DNA of 64,000 nucleotides from Bidens hawaiensis (lineage: Eukaryota; Streptophyta; Magnoliopsida; Asterales; Asteraceae). The notes below the pieces were generated by a model. It was given only the letters and a program-made list of their open reading frames with translations, had not been told where the DNA came from and searched no databases. This document shows positions 23,335 to 35,112 of the stretch, piece by piece; the stretch's first letter is position 1, and each line of letters begins with the position of its first letter. The DNA lies in NCBI GenBank assembly GCA_021521415.1, contig JAIQDT010007334.1, forward strand, positions 82,744-146,743, given 5' to 3'. A program made the translations under genes and the position numbers.

Positions 23335-26300
23335 GGAGACGCTGGCAGAAGCCATGTTCTGAAAGAGGTGTGGGTATTTTGTGCGCATCTGGTCTTCTCT
23401 TTCCCAAGTGAATTCAGGCCCACGCCTCGAGTTCCATTGAACCTTTACTAACTTGATTTTGCTTCTGCGTAACTTTTGTTCTTTCCAATCGGTTACTGCT
23501 ATGGGTTCTTCTACGAAGTGCAGCTGTTTGTCCATATGAATTTCTTCCAACGGTAAAATCAACGTTTCGTCAGATAAACACTTCTTGAGGTTGGATACGT
23601 GAAACGTATCATGAACTCCACTGAGTTCGGCGGGTAGACGGAGTTTATAAGCAACTGGACCGATCCTCTCCAGGATCTCAAATGGTCCAATGTAGCGCGG
23701 ATTTAGCTTTCCTCGCTTACCGAAACGGGGGACTCCCTTCCATGGAGAGACTTTCAAAAGTACTTTATCCCCTACTTGAAACTCCAACGGTTTCCTTCTC
23801 ATATTAGCATAACTTTTCTGTCTGTCGCGTGCTGCCTTAAGGCGATCCCTTATCTGAAAAATCTTGTCTGTTGTTTCTTGGATCACTTCTGGACCAGTCA
23901 TTTGCTTGTCGCCCACTTCAGCCCAACACAGTGGGGATCTACACTTGCGCCCATATAACGCTTCAAACGGCGCTGCCTTGAGGCTTGTGTGATAACTGTT
24001 ATTGTAAGAAAATTCAACCAACGGAAGGTGGGTATCCCAACTTCCTCCAAAATCGATCGCGCATGCGCGCAGCATATCTTCCAATGTCTGGATCGTTCGT
24101 TCGCTTTGTCCATCCGTTTGGGGGTGATAAGCCGTACTCATGTCCAGTCGAGTACCTAACCCCTCTTGTAATGATCTCCAAAACCTTGAGGTGAACCGAC
24201 TATCTCTATCAGAAATGATGGACACTGGGACTCCATGTTTTGAAACTACTTCTCGAATATATAGTCGGGCTAACTTTTCCATTTTATCAGTTTCTTTAAT
24301 CGGCAGGAAGTGCGCTGACTTAGTTAGCCGATCTACAATAACCCATATCGTGTCGTAACCCCCAGGTGTCCTTGGTAGTTTGGTGATGAAATCCATGGAG
24401 ATTTGTTCCCACTTCCACATGGGAATTTCTGGCTGTTGAAGTAACCCCGACGGCTTCTGGTATTCAGCCTTTACCTTTGAACACGTCAGGCACTTACTGA
24501 CATGTGTCGCGATGGCGCCTTTAAGATTGGGCCACCAATACAACATTTTAACATCTTGGTACATCTTGTCTGCGCCAGGATATACGGAATACCGCGTCTT
24601 GTGAGCTTCGTTTAATATCTGCTCGCGCAGTCCTCCCTTGAGAGGGACCCATATGCGGTTGGCAAAATATCGAGTGTTCCCTTTAAGTTCCAAATTCTTA
24701 ATCATACCCCCAAGGGATTCAGTTTTAACAAACTCTGGTTTCAAGGCTTCTTGCTGAGCGTCTCGGATGCGCGTAGAGAGCTCTGCGTGAATTGTTAGCT
24801 TTAGGGCCTTGACCCGTAGTGTTTTTATTCGCTCCTTTCTGCTTAGCGCGTCTGCTACCACATTCGCTTTCCCCGGATGATACTTGATCTCGCAATCATA
24901 ATCATTCAACAATTCAACCCATCTTCGTTGCCTCATGTTTAAATCCTTCTGATTGAATATATGTTGGAGGCTCTTATGATCCGTAAAGATTACACATTTC
25001 GTACCGTAGAGGTAATGGCGCCAAATCTTTAGCGCGAAGACAACCGCTCCAAGTTCTAAATCATGCGTTGTGTAATTCTTTTCATTGGTCTTGAGTTGGC
25101 GCGAGGCATACGCTATAACTTTGTCTCGCTGCATAAGGACACATCCGAGTCCCTGGTGTGAAGCGTCGCAGTAAACGACGATGTCATCCGTCCCCTCTGG
25201 TAAAGATAAAATTGGCGCACTACATAACTTCTGTTTCAACATTTGAAATGCCGCTTCCTGATTCTCGCCCCAAATAAACGCCTTGTCTTTCTGAGTTAGC
25301 GCGGTCAGAGGTAGAGCTAACTTGGAGAAGTTCTCAATGAAGCGTCGATAGTAGCCAGCTAGTCCAAGGAATTGCCTCACCTCAGTTGGGGTTTTTGGCG
25401 CTTCCCAGTTTTCGATGGCTTTAACCTTAGAAGGATCGACGTGTATTCCTTTCTCGTTTACAACGTGACCGAGAAAGTGAACCTCTCTAAGCCAAAACTC
25501 ACATTTAGAAAACTTTGCATACAACCTTTCTTTCCTTAACAATTCCAAAATCAACCTCAAGTGTTGCTCATGCTCGGCCTTGGTTCGAGAGTAAATTAGA
25601 ATATCATCTATAAACACAATCACAAACTTGTCCAAGTATGGTTTGCACACACGGTTCATCAGATCCATGAATATAGCCGGCGCATTGGTTAGCCCGAAAG
25701 GCATCACTAAGAACTCATAATGGCCATATCTGGTTCGGAAGGCTGTCTTTGGCGCGTCTTCCTCATGGACCCTAAGTTGGTGGTATCCTGACCGTAGATC
25801 TATCTTCGAATAATAACTGGATCCCTGCAACTGGTCAAATAAGTCGTCAATCCTCGGTAAGGGGTACCGATTTTTGACTGTCAGCTTATTCAGCTCCCTG
25901 TAGTCAATACACATCCGGAACGAACCATCCTTCTTCTTAACAAACAGTACTGGAGCTCCCCAAGGTGAAAAGCTTGGGCGTATGAAACCCTTATCCAAAA
26001 GTTCCTGTAACTGATTGGATAGCTCTTGCATCTCAGATGGAGCTAATCGATAAGGCGCTCGGGCTACTGGCGCAGCTCCTGGGACCAAATCAATTCGAAA
26101 CTCGATTTGTCGCGGTGGCGGCAATCCGGGCAGATCTTTAGGAAAAACTTCTGGAAATTCGCGCACTACAGGTAAGTCTTCAATTCTTCGCTCATCTCCC
26201 TTCTCTATTACATGCGCCAGGAAGGCGTAGTACCCTTTCCTTAGGCACTTGCGCGCCTTTAGGCACGAAATCAGTTTCGTCGCAACTCCCTTTCTTTCCC

Positions 26301-27792
26301 CTTGAATCATCAAAGTTTCTCCGTTCAACAGTGGAATCCGAACCTGCTTCTCATGACAAACAATCTCCGCGAGATTCTCGACCAACCAATCCATACCTAC
26401 CACAATATCGAAACTTCCCAAATCTATTGGCAACAAGTTTATATTGAACTCATGACCTCCCATGACTAATACACATTGCTCAGTCCTTTCATTCGCGCAT
26501 AACTGCCTACCATTGGCTAGTTCTATAGTATAAGGTTTGTCTAGCCTACTGGTCGCTAAGCCCAGGGAGTTTTTAAACTCATGGGATATAAAACTTAGGT
26601 CAGCGCCAGTATCAAATAAGACAGATGCATAATGACCGTTAAGCAAAAACGTACCGGTTACCACATTCGGCTCTTCCTTTGCTTCACCCGCGCCGATCAC
26701 AAAAGCTCTCCCGCGAGCTTGGTTTCCTTTCTGTGGGCAATCCCGACTGAAGTGTCCAGGCTTCCCGCATGCGTAGCAGCTGTCGCTCGATCCAGCTTCT
26801 CTGATGCGACAATTCATCGCCTTGTGTCCTGGTCTGCCACATTTGGCGCATTCGATTTTTGCGCATTCACCCTCGTGGTGATACTTGCATTTGCTGCACC
26901 ATGGGCGAGGCCCGCTGTATCCTTTCCTTGATGGTTCCGCGGCTTGAATTGCGTAAACCCTTGTGCTTTCCTGCTTCTTGGGCGGTGGCTGCTTGAAGTC
27001 TGACCCTCGGTGGGAGTTCCATTTCCTCTTGGAGTCAGAGGTTCGCTGCTCGTTCAAGCGGGTGGTCAACATACCCGCACGAACCGTATCCCTTGTAAGG
27101 GTGATGGCTCGCGCAACCGCCTCGTCAAAGGTCGGAGGTGCGGCGGCGTTGAGCGGGACTCTAACGACAGGAGGTAACCCAAAGATGTACCTCTCGATTT
27201 TCTTTTCTTCTGTGTTTGCCATGTCTGGCACCAGCTGGCAAAGCTCGTTGAAACGATTGGTGTAGGCATCGATATCCGTTCCTACCATGGTGTGGTTCCA
27301 GAATTCTTGTTGCAAGCTCTGAATTTCTGCGCGAGAGCAGAACTTTCTCATCATCATTTCTTTCAATTCTTCCCAGGTCTTGTGAAGAGCAACTTCTCGC
27401 CCCAAAGTCTTTACTTGGAGCTTCCACCAAGACGAAGCTGCTTCTTGGAACATGCAGGTCGCGTAAAGGACCTTCTGGTTTTCACTACATCCGCTGATGG
27501 AGAGAACGGTCTCCATCTTGTCAATCCAATTGTAGAGCCCAATGGCTCCTTCGGTGCCTTTGAACGGCCAAGGCCTACAGGCCATGAATGTTTTATAGGA
27601 GCATCCTTTGTTCAAGGCTCCTGATTCGGGTTCTGGGGTCTCGTTCTCTTGGCGACCCTGACTAGATTCGGCCTTGCTGGCCTCATGCGTTGCAATCGCC
27701 TGCGCGATTATTTCTGCGAGCTCCTCGGGTGTCATGGTAATTCCCTTGGCTCTGGTTGGAGGCATTCTTTTCATAAAAAGAAAATATAACAA
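23332..27792 (-). CDS. Gag-Pol polyprotein with chromodomain (Ty3/gypsy)
   Basis: One open frame of 1,486 codons; the biological start is probably MKRMPPTR (ATG at 27774) or MPPTR (27765). Order: Gag core (about residues 60-230, [12 protein letters not shown] region), two CCHC knuckles ([14 protein letters not shown] near 316, [14 protein letters not shown] near 337), protease (DTGAD near 398), RT (FIDDILIYS near 728), RNase H ([25 protein letters not shown]), integrase ([25 protein letters not shown]), a GPF segment and a terminal chromodomain ([14 protein letters not shown]). It should make Gag, protease, RT/RNase H and integrase; chromodomains steer integration toward marked chromatin in this group. 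Odd point: the second integrase zinc ligand, His in the two relatives here (YS-HPG), is Tyr (YSVYPG, residue 1071, codon 24582-24580). The frame is otherwise undamaged. Confidence 0.95.
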   Translation of the reverse strand: MLYFLFMKRMPPTRAKGITMTPEELAEIIAQAIATHEASKAESSQGRQENETPEPESGALNKGCSYKTFMACRPWPFKGTEGAIGLYNWIDKMETVLSISGCSENQKVLYATCMFQEAASSWWKLQVKTLGREVALHKTWEELKEMMMRKFCSRAEIQSLQQEFWNHTMVGTDIDAYTNRFNELCQLVPDMANTEEKKIERYIFGLPPVVRVPLNAAAPPTFDEAVARAITLTRDTVRAGMLTTRLNEQRTSDSKRKWNSHRGSDFKQPPPKKQESTRVYAIQAAEPSRKGYSGPRPWCSKCKYHHEGECAKIECAKCGRPGHKAMNCRIREAGSSDSCYACGKPGHFSRDCPQKGNQARGRAFVIGAGEAKEEPNVVTGTFLLNGHYASVLFDTGADLSFISHEFKNSLGLATSRLDKPYTIELANGRQLCANERTEQCVLVMGGHEFNINLLPIDLGSFDIVVGMDWLVENLAEIVCHEKQVRIPLLNGETLMIQGERKGVATKLISCLKARKCLRKGYYAFLAHVIEKGDERRIEDLPVVREFPEVFPKDLPGLPPPRQIEFRIDLVPGAAPVARAPYRLAPSEMQELSNQLQELLDKGFIRPSFSPWGAPVLFVKKKDGSFRMCIDYRELNKLTVKNRYPLPRIDDLFDQLQGSSYYSKIDLRSGYHQLRVHEEDAPKTAFRTRYGHYEFLVMPFGLTNAPAIFMDLMNRVCKPYLDKFVIVFIDDILIYSRTKAEHEQHLRLILELLRKERLYAKFSKCEFWLREVHFLGHVVNEKGIHVDPSKVKAIENWEAPKTPTEVRQFLGLAGYYRRFIENFSKLALPLTALTQKDKAFIWGENQEAAFQMLKQKLCSAPILSLPEGTDDIVVYCDASHQGLGCVLMQRDKVIAYASRQLKTNEKNYTTHDLELGAVVFALKIWRHYLYGTKCVIFTDHKSLQHIFNQKDLNMRQRRWVELLNDYDCEIKYHPGKANVVADALSRKERIKTLRVKALKLTIHAELSTRIRDAQQEALKPEFVKTESLGGMIKNLELKGNTRYFANRIWVPLKGGLREQILNEAHKTRYSVYPGADKMYQDVKMLYWWPNLKGAIATHVSKCLTCSKVKAEYQKPSGLLQQPEIPMWKWEQISMDFITKLPRTPGGYDTIWVIVDRLTKSAHFLPIKETDKMEKLARLYIREVVSKHGVPVSIISDRDSRFTSRFWRSLQEGLGTRLDMSTAYHPQTDGQSERTIQTLEDMLRACAIDFGGSWDTHLPLVEFSYNNSYHTSLKAAPFEALYGRKCRSPLCWAEVGDKQMTGPEVIQETTDKIFQIRDRLKAARDRQKSYANMRRKPLEFQVGDKVLLKVSPWKGVPRFGKRGKLNPRYIGPFEILERIGPVAYKLRLPAELSGVHDTFHVSNLKKCLSDETLILPLEEIHMDKQLHFVEEPIAVTDWKEQKLRRSKIKLVKVQWNSRRGPEFTWEREDQMRTKYPHLFQNMASASVS

Positions 27793-27982
27793 ACTTAGCG
27801 CATGTACTCAGAGCACATAATGTTCTTATCTCTAGACACTGTGACCCGTGTTCCTAAGTGCGTGTGTGATTTTTCTTTTGAAAATATTCTTTTGAAATTA
27901 TTCTTTGAAAAATATTTCATGCGATTCCCCAAAGGTTATAGTCTAGGTTAAAAACTTCTTTTCCTAGTTCGCTATAACCAGT

Positions 27983-27994
27983 GCTCTGATACCA
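27983..27994 (-). promoter_or_regulatory. Primer binding site, initiator tRNA-Met type
   Basis: Minus-strand TGGTATCAGAGC lies three bases inside the 5' LTR end at 27998. This is the standard complement of the plant initiator tRNA-Met 3' end used by many Ty3/gypsy and Copia elements. Confidence 0.92.
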
Positions 27995-27997
27995 ATC

Positions 27998-30267
27998 TGT
28001 CACACCCGGCCCTGAGCGGCGGAAACAGCCGGGCGCGCACGAGTGGGGATTGATAATTAAGCACGGGCCATTGCAAAACATTCAAAGATTTTTATTGCGC
28101 ATGAGAAGTTTATTACAAACACATTACATTGTTCAAAGATTACAAAAAGAAACATCCAAGTATAAAACTGAAGATTTCCTCGCCATATCCCCTTGCGCGG
28201 CGGGTAACCGTGCGCATCGAGGGGATAAAACCAAAATCTTCCAAAAAGCTTGTTTTAGATGTTCAGCGTGTGGTGCTCTAAGTGTGACTCCATGCGCTAC
28301 CTAGTTATCTCCTGAAAGACACGTAAAAACATTTGAATCAGTATAAACTGAGTGAGTTCACAAGTTTTAGTAACTTGATAAAAATCATTCTGAAACATTT
28401 CTGGCAACATCATTAACATCTGCTTGGTAAAATCGTATTAACACATAATTCTGACAATATTCTGATAAAAATCGTTCCGCGGGTTACGCGTGAACAAATT
28501 CTGGATACGGTGCTCGTCTATGTAAGAGGCGCAGCCACTACGAGCTAAAATAACGTAAAACCATCCCGCGAGTTACGCGCAGACGTTTCTGGAAAACTAT
28601 GCTCGTCTATGCAAAGAGGCATTGCCCCTACGAGCTAAGGATACTGTCCCGCGGGTTACGCGAGAACAATTCTGAGAAACTGTGCTCGTCCATGCAAAGA
28701 GGCATTGCCCCTACGAGCTAAGGATACCGTCCCGCGGGTTACGCGCAGACGTTGTGCCGGAAAACAAGGCGCTCGTCCATGCAAAGAGGCGCGACCCCTA
28801 CGAGCGGGCTCAACCCCATAGTACTGCCCCATGCCAGGCACTCGTCCATGCAAAGAGGTGCGACCCCTACGAGTGGGCGGATCAAACCAGCAGTCCCTAC
28901 CCTTAGAGTTCCAATAGTAAAGTGATCACTTACTCGAGTTCTAGCGCACATACATTGAAAACCTTAGATAACCGTTTGCATTGCTCATCATGAAACATAA
29001 CTTAAACACATAATCGCTTTCATAGCTTGTAAGTATACCATGATAAAACATTATTTAAGTACGTGTCCCTCGCCCCGAAAGCAGTTTAAAACAGTGAAAA
29101 CAGTGAAAATAGGGGCTGTGAGACTCACCTGTGGTTCTTGTTAAGGGATTAATCGAGATTCGGGTTTTCTTGGTGTTGGCCTCGGAATCGAAGGTCTAGA
29201 ATACGATTAAATAACAAGTATATATATTAAGATCAAGAAATAGGAGAATATAAGGGTTGGATAGTAGGTCTCAAGGTTATATTCTTGGCTTACCTAGTAA
29301 CAGGATCGGAGTTGGAAACAACGGATGCTTGGGAAAGGATTAGTGCAAGTTTGTAGTTCTTTGAAGTGTGTTTTGGGTGATAATTTAGGCTACAAATTTA
29401 TAGGCAAACTCAAGGGAAAACAATCCCTTGCTTTAGGGGATTGAAATCTTTTCATATTTAAATGTAATGATGATAAAGTATAGAAGTTATTATTATTTAC
29501 TTAAGAGTGGAGTGGTGGATAAAAGATTTTGATTTGATTTGGACAGAACATGCAGATCTGGGGTTGGTGAAAATAGGGTGGCTGACAGTTGACTTTTCAT
29601 GTTACAGTGTGCTTTTTCAGGTACTTTTGTCAGTGTACAGTAAAAAGTGGAAAATCTCTGAAACACGCTACTGTTTCCTTTCGGGCGGGAGTAATCTCCT
29701 TAACTGGAGAATAGACCAAGTGTTCTGCGCGTATAACTTGGTGCGCATAGCTTTCTGCGTATAGGACATGTCTTTGCTGCGGGTAGGTGCGTAACCTTCT
29801 CGCAGTTAGGGACATTTGAGTTTCATTTGTAGATTCTCCAGGTGGTCTTGGTATTTCAACATAGTGATCAGTCATGTTGAAGTCAATTCCATCTTGGAGC
29901 TTCGGACAAACTAGCTCTCAACGTTCCCGCCATGCGGGTAGGTTAGTTCCCTTCCGCACGCGCATAAACGATGTAGGATGCACCCGCCTTAGCATCATGC
30001 GGGATGGTCAACCCATAGACAACATAATGTTTAAGTTACATAAAACATAAAGCCAAATCATTCACGCATGGCGCATATAACATATGCTCACGCTGGTTCT
30101 TAACATGGTGCGCTCGCGCAGGTTGCACATAACAACTGCACGCGCTGACTAACATGGCGCGCTCGCGCAGGGCGCACATAACAAATGCACGCGCTTAATA
30201 TTTACAATCACCTAATTATTAGGTTGATTACTTAGCTTATGGGTTTGGGAAATTACCGGTTGTCACA
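27998..30267 (-). repeat. 5' LTR of the nested chromovirus
   Basis: 2,270 bp, the promoter copy. TATA box at about 29395-29404 (minus). Predicted leader intron from donor AG/GTGAGT at about 29128 to acceptor CAG at about 28312. The five-unit tandem array (about 28475-28880) would lie within that intron. Confidence 0.93.
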
Positions 30268-30281
30268 ACTCAACTGAGCTA

Positions 30282-30357
30282 TATCGCGATACGCGATAGG
30301 TCAGCCCAGGGACCCATCGCGTACCGCGATGGGACCCAAATTTTTGTCTATAAATAG
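30282..30357 (+). promoter_or_regulatory. Core promoter of solo LTR A: CGCG palindrome pair plus TATA
   Basis: TATCGCG-ATA-CGCGATA at 30282-30298 (7-bp arms) and CCATCGCG-TAC-CGCGATGG at 30314-30332 (8-bp arms) are followed 16 bp later by TATAAATAG (30349-30357). The same arrangement recurs in solo LTR B and in the 3' LTR at 4258-6150. Confidence 0.75.
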
Positions 30358-31982
30358 CAGGTTCGGGTCTCATTCTTGGTACACCAAAATCAGCTCTCAA
30401 GTCTCTCTCTAACATCTCTCTACATTCCCATAATCACATACTCGATCCACCTCGATAAGCGTGCCTGATTTCCTCGATTTCCGTGTCGACGTTTCCTCGA
30501 AGTACGTGCCACCCTCCACCCACATTCAACCACGGAAGGTATTGTTCTCGAAGAGCGTGCTATCAATTGTCGAAGATTGGTGTCGTCGTTGGCGTACCAA
30601 AGTTGATCGAGAAGTGAAGCGGCGTTGGAGTGCTGTTCGAGTTCCTAGGGTTTCCAATACGCCTAAAAGGTTAGGCGTAACAACAAATCAATATAATACA
30701 ATATTATATTCAAGACTTAAGCCTTAAGTCGGGGTTATACTCGATACCTCGATAAAATAAAAGAAAACATAACAAAGAAATAAATGAAAGAATGAATATT
30801 GAATATTGTGAATACGTATATATGTGTGTAAGTATATATGTATATATTCTTTGTTATGAAATTATTATTTAAGTAATAATGAGTATTCTTAAATAATAAA
30901 AGAAAATGATTACGTTTCTTAGAGAAGAAGAAACGTCGGGTTTTAAATATAAACTAAAGATTTATAGTTACTTTTAAACTAAATGTTTTCAAGTAAAGGA
31001 GATATATGAACTAAAGGTTCATCGAGGTATAAAACAAGACTAAAGGTCTTAAGCCGGATTGTATATCCGACTAACAAATGGTTATACTCGTACTATAGGT
31101 GCGAGATAGCAAGGGAAAGACCCTCGGACGGTGGTGAAGCCTATCCCAAAGCGATAAGGTGAATACGCCCCCAAACTTTTATAAACTTGTCTTCAAACGA
31201 GTCAAACATGTTATGTGAAATTGTTTACAAGGAACTATGTGTTCCTAAAACCGTTATAAATAAGGGTATAAACCTAGCCCTCAGGCTGTGGTATACGTGT
31301 GTTTGGATCCTTACATAGGTGGTACTACGCGGTGGGCACACCGCACCACCCTTGGTCGTAGGACGCTCTCCTGCAGGGAGTACGACTGTTGTGTATATTT
31401 ACGGGCACTTAACTAAGTCGAACTCTGCGGTGTTTGCTGAGGTGACCTAGAGTAGAAGCTCGAGTTTATAATGTGTTATTTGACTTTGTTATTCCTAAGC
31501 CACGTTGGGCCGAGGCAGGCGTAGTCTCGAGGGGTAATAAAGTAAAAGAAATTATTTTTGCGTCAGCGTGTTCACCAGCATTCGTTGCTGACGTATTTTA
31601 TTTACATTTTTCAGGTGAACAACGCTTAGAATGACGAAGTGCTTTGAATATCCGATGGCTCGGATTTATTTTGTATAAACTTAACATATGAAAATGGTGG
31701 TTTGTAAATATAAACAAGTATTGTTTTGTTAACAACTCTAACGGGTGTTTTATAATCCCGTCTTTTGAATGTATATATATATATATTACATTTTGATCCT
31801 TAAAGTTTTATAAGACTTCCGCTTACAAACGTAAGTCTGATTTATTTACAATTGTAGTACCAACTATTGATCATACTCCTAGGCCTGAGATGGGGGTGTG
31901 ACAAATCCTAAAACTGGTGATAGTATGATCAAGTGGCATTTCAACTTCGTAAAAATCTATACGTTTTTTAATCATATAAGAT

Positions 31983-33069
31983 TGTCACACCCCCATTCTA
32001 GGCCTAGGAGTATGATCCATAGTTGGTACCATGTTTGTAAATAAATCAGAGTAACGGGTTTTAGCGGAAGACTTTATGAAAAACAAAGGATCGATAATAT
32101 AAAATATTTACATTACAAAAGACGGGACAAAAGTCTTCGTTTAATATTTACTTGTTTATATGTTTTACAAACCATCATATTTTAATATTTACACAAAATT
32201 ATCCGAGCCATCGGATTCTTGAGCTTCTTCGTCTTGCAAGCTCAAACCTTAGTTACCTGCAAAATGTTATTAAAATACGTCAGCAACGAATGCTGGTGAA
32301 TATGCTGACGCTAAAATATTTTCTTTACTTAATTACCCCTCGAGACCACGTAAGTCTCGGCCCATCTTGGCTTAGGAATAATCAAGTTAAAACAATCATC
32401 ATAAACTTGAGTCTCTGCACTAGGGCACCTCAGCGAAACACCGCAGCGTTTATGACATAACTTAGGTACCATAAATATACACATGGTCATTCCCCACTCG
32501 GACGTAACTTAGGTCCGGCCCATCGTGGCTGGAGGTCGTGACCAAGCGTGGTGCGATGTGCCCACCGCATTCCACATATGTAAGGATCCAGACAAACGTA
32601 TACCATAGCCTGAGGGCTTGCTTATACTCTTATTTATAATGTTTTTAGAAACACGTAGCCTCATGTAAAGTTTTACACATAACACGTTTGTTTGTTTGAA
32701 AACAAGTTTGTAAAAGTGGGGCGTATTCACCTTTTCAATAGGATCGGCTTCCAATACCGTCCGTATGTCTTTCCTTCGCTATCTTGCACCTATAGTACGA
32801 GTATAACATTCATTAGTCGGATACACGATCCAGCTTAAGACATTTAGTCTTATCATCTCGATGAACCTTTAGTTCATTATTTATTTTACTTTAAAACCTT
32901 TAGTTCAAAAAATAATCTTTATAAACCTTTAGTTTATATTTAAAAACCCGACGTTTCTTCTTCTTTAAGAAACGTATTTCTTTTATTTATTATTTAAGCA
33001 TATTCATAATACTTAAATAATATATTTTATAACAAAGAATAATTATACACACACACACATATATATATA

Positions 33070-33100
<31 letters not shown>

Positions 33101-33926
33101 CTTTATATTTTTTTTTCTTTTTTTTCTTTTCTTTGTTATTTATTTTCTCTTTTTATATTCATCGAGTATAATTCCGACTTGGGCAATAAGCCTTTATAAT
33201 ATTTTAATATTATTTTGGTCGGGCATTATGCCTACCTTGCTTGGCTTGGCAACACCCTAGTCACTTGGGCAGCACTTCGACGCCGTTCAATCGATACTCT
33301 TTTCTTTTCAACTCCTTCTCCTTACTTGGCACGCTTTTCGAGACACCAACACTTTTGGCACGCACTTCGAGGAAATAACCGGGTCGTCGGGCAGTACTTC
33401 CTTCTTGTTCGGGATGTCGGGGAGTGGCACAGAAATCGAGGTGTAGGGCACGGAAAACGAGGTAATGGGACACGTTTAATGAGGTGGATCAATGGCAAGT
33501 ATTTCGAGGTTTAGAGAGAGAGTAGTGAGAGAGAGAGAGTAAACTGAATTTTGGTGTGAGTTTGGGAAAATTCCATGGCCGCTATTTATAGGGCTGATTT
33601 TGGGTCCCATCGCGGTACGCGATGGGTTCCTTGGCTGGCCCATCGCGTACCGCGACGTAGGCCTGGCCAGTCACCCACTAGGATTGCCACGTGGCGGGCG
33701 TGTTGCCACGTGGTGACACGTGGCGGCAGACGCTGCCACCGTGTGCCACGTGGCACACGTGTCACATGTGTCACGCGATGGGGTGCTCCTCTGATCCATC
33801 GCGTAGGGCGATGGGTCAGAAATTTCAGATTTTACAATTTAGTCCCTGGGGTTTGGATTTTGACAAATTTGAACCCTATACTTTAGAAACTTGACATTTT
33901 TAGTCCTAAATTTACGTGATGTTACA
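31983..33926 (-). mobile_element. Solo LTR B, same family as A, opposite orientation
   Basis: 1,944 bp with ends TGTCACACCCCC and GATGTTACA (plus strand) and perfect AAGAT duplications (31978-31982, 33927-33931). On the minus strand it starts TGTAACATC and ends GGGGGTGTGACA as in solo LTR A. TATA box at 33582-33590 (minus). Possible leader intron: donor AAG/GTGAATA at 32730, acceptor TTTGCAG at 32257. It is clearly diverged from A. A (TA)n tract lies at about 33056-33100. Only 74 bp separate the two duplications of A and B. Confidence 0.9.
33607..33815 (-). promoter_or_regulatory. CGCG palindromes and five-G-box cluster in solo LTR B
   Basis: A palindrome with 8-bp arms (33607-33625, spacer GTA) lies 16 bp upstream of the minus-strand TATA box. 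A second (about 33640-33658) is followed by CACGTG cores at 33688, 33707, 33717, 33747 and 33756, then a further decayed CGCG pair (33774-33812). Order and spacing mirror solo LTR A, so the module is a family trait. Confidence 0.7.
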
Positions 33927-33931
33927 AAGAT

Positions 33932-34474
33932 GACATAAATTTGCATATATTTGAAACAACGAATGTTTAATAAAACAGTGCCGTCGGTGAGCAAAAGATT
34001 TCATATGATTTAATATGAATTTGACGTGAAAAAAAAATGTCTAAAAAGTTCCTCCTGTTCTCTGTGAGCAAAAATTTCATGTGATTCAACATGAATTTGA
34101 CGTGAACAAAAAAAGTCTAAAAAGTTCCTCCTATATAATGTTTGTACTAATAATCGAATTTTATTGTTAATGTATGGTGTAAAATCATAAAAACCAACAT
34201 ACTTTTAGAGGGATTATAAAAATAAATTGTTCTATCTTATTATCAAAGCCTTAAAACTTATTTTAAAATTAAAACACACAAAATTCTGCAAAACAAATTA
34301 ATTTAATGACTTATTAACTTTTAATTTAATCAAAGTAAATATGTACAGGTATTTTAATATAACATTGTTGAATTTCACTTCATCTTCAATTTTTTCTTGT
34401 ATTTTGATAAGTTTAAAAACTTTAATATGCCAAAATTAGTTCTACAAAACAGTTACATATATAGAGTTTGGTTA
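33932..34474. other. AT-rich flank
   Basis: No gene seen. A short direct repeat (a block with TTTCATATGATT..AATATGAATTTGACGTGAA and a diverged copy) occurs at about 33997-34040 and 34074-34120. Confidence 0.5.
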
Positions 34475-34815
34475 ACGTACAATAATTTTTAACATACAAA
34501 AACGTACACGAATTACGCTCAAGCCAAAAACAAAACTTTCAAGGCAAAAAAAACAACGCTCAAAGCCAGAAGTACAAAAACGCTCAAAGCCAAAATACAA
34601 AAAACACTCAAGAAAATCATAATACGCTCAAAACGAGTTTCGTGAATAAAAATAAATAATTGATCGATTAACGATCCAAATATGTTTTTTTCGATGAAGC
34701 GATGATTAATGGGTATTGTATTGATGATTCCAAGATCATGTGATGCGATTTCAATGATCAATTTCGTGAATATAGGCAATATAGGCATTTTTATATGTTA
34801 AGATACGTTAAAGAT
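34475..34815 (-). repeat. Dispersed repeat with GAGCGTTTT motifs, copy 2
   Basis: Reverse-oriented, diverged relative of 9300-9632: it shares the order of the CACGAA boundary, the CGTTAATCGATCAAT block and several GAGCGTTT motifs ending near CGTACGTT. The open frame across it on the minus strand is not conserved in copy 1 and is not taken as a gene. Confidence 0.6.
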
Positions 34816-35112
34816 TATTGTATTCTATATTTTATCTACATAATAATAATATCAGTTAATTTATGTTACTTATCCTTAATTTAGCATAAACAATTTATAC
34901 AAAAATGAAAATAAATATTTATTCGTTAAAAATAAGAGTGATAATGTTTTGTTATTTTTTTAATCTAACCTAAAACATTAGCATATATGATGTTGCATGT
35001 ATTCTGGTTGGTGTTCCAAAAGGTTCAGAGGATGAAAGATGTAGAGCCATTAGAGCATCTCTAATATTTAGAGAGTTTTGAAATACAAACCACATCAAAT
35101 CACATACTTTTA

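Larger units (their letters stand above)
21028..30267 (-). mobile_element. Complete, young chromovirus nested in solo LTR A
   Basis: 9,240 bp, flanked by ACTCA at 21023-21027 and 30268-30272. Both LTRs are 2,270 bp (21028-23297 and 27998-30267), start TGTCACA and end TGTCACA on the plus strand, and seem to differ at only three positions (21592/28562, 22388/29358, 22449/29419 region). On the minus strand the order is 5' LTR, primer binding site for initiator tRNA-Met (27983-27994), a leader of about 200 bp, gag-pol (27792-23332), purine tract (23307-23298) and 3' LTR. The C-terminal chromodomain places it with Tekay/Del-type chromoviruses. Near-identical LTRs and an open gag-pol imply recent insertion. 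Confidence 0.96.
20752..31903 (+). mobile_element. Solo LTR A (Ty3/gypsy), split by a nested chromovirus
   Basis: The LTR begins TGTAACATTATGG at 20752 and ends GGGGGTGTGACA at 31903, flanked by AATCC at 20747-20751 and 31904-31908. Removing the nested element and one copy of its duplication (21028-30272) leaves 1,907 bp. The right part carries the TATA box TATAAATAG at 30349-30357, a transcription start region rich in CT, a possible leader intron (donor 31159, AAG/GTGAATAC; acceptor 31614, TTTCAG/GTGA) and the LTR end. It is the same family as solo LTR B at 31983-33926, which lies in the opposite orientation. Confidence 0.9.
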
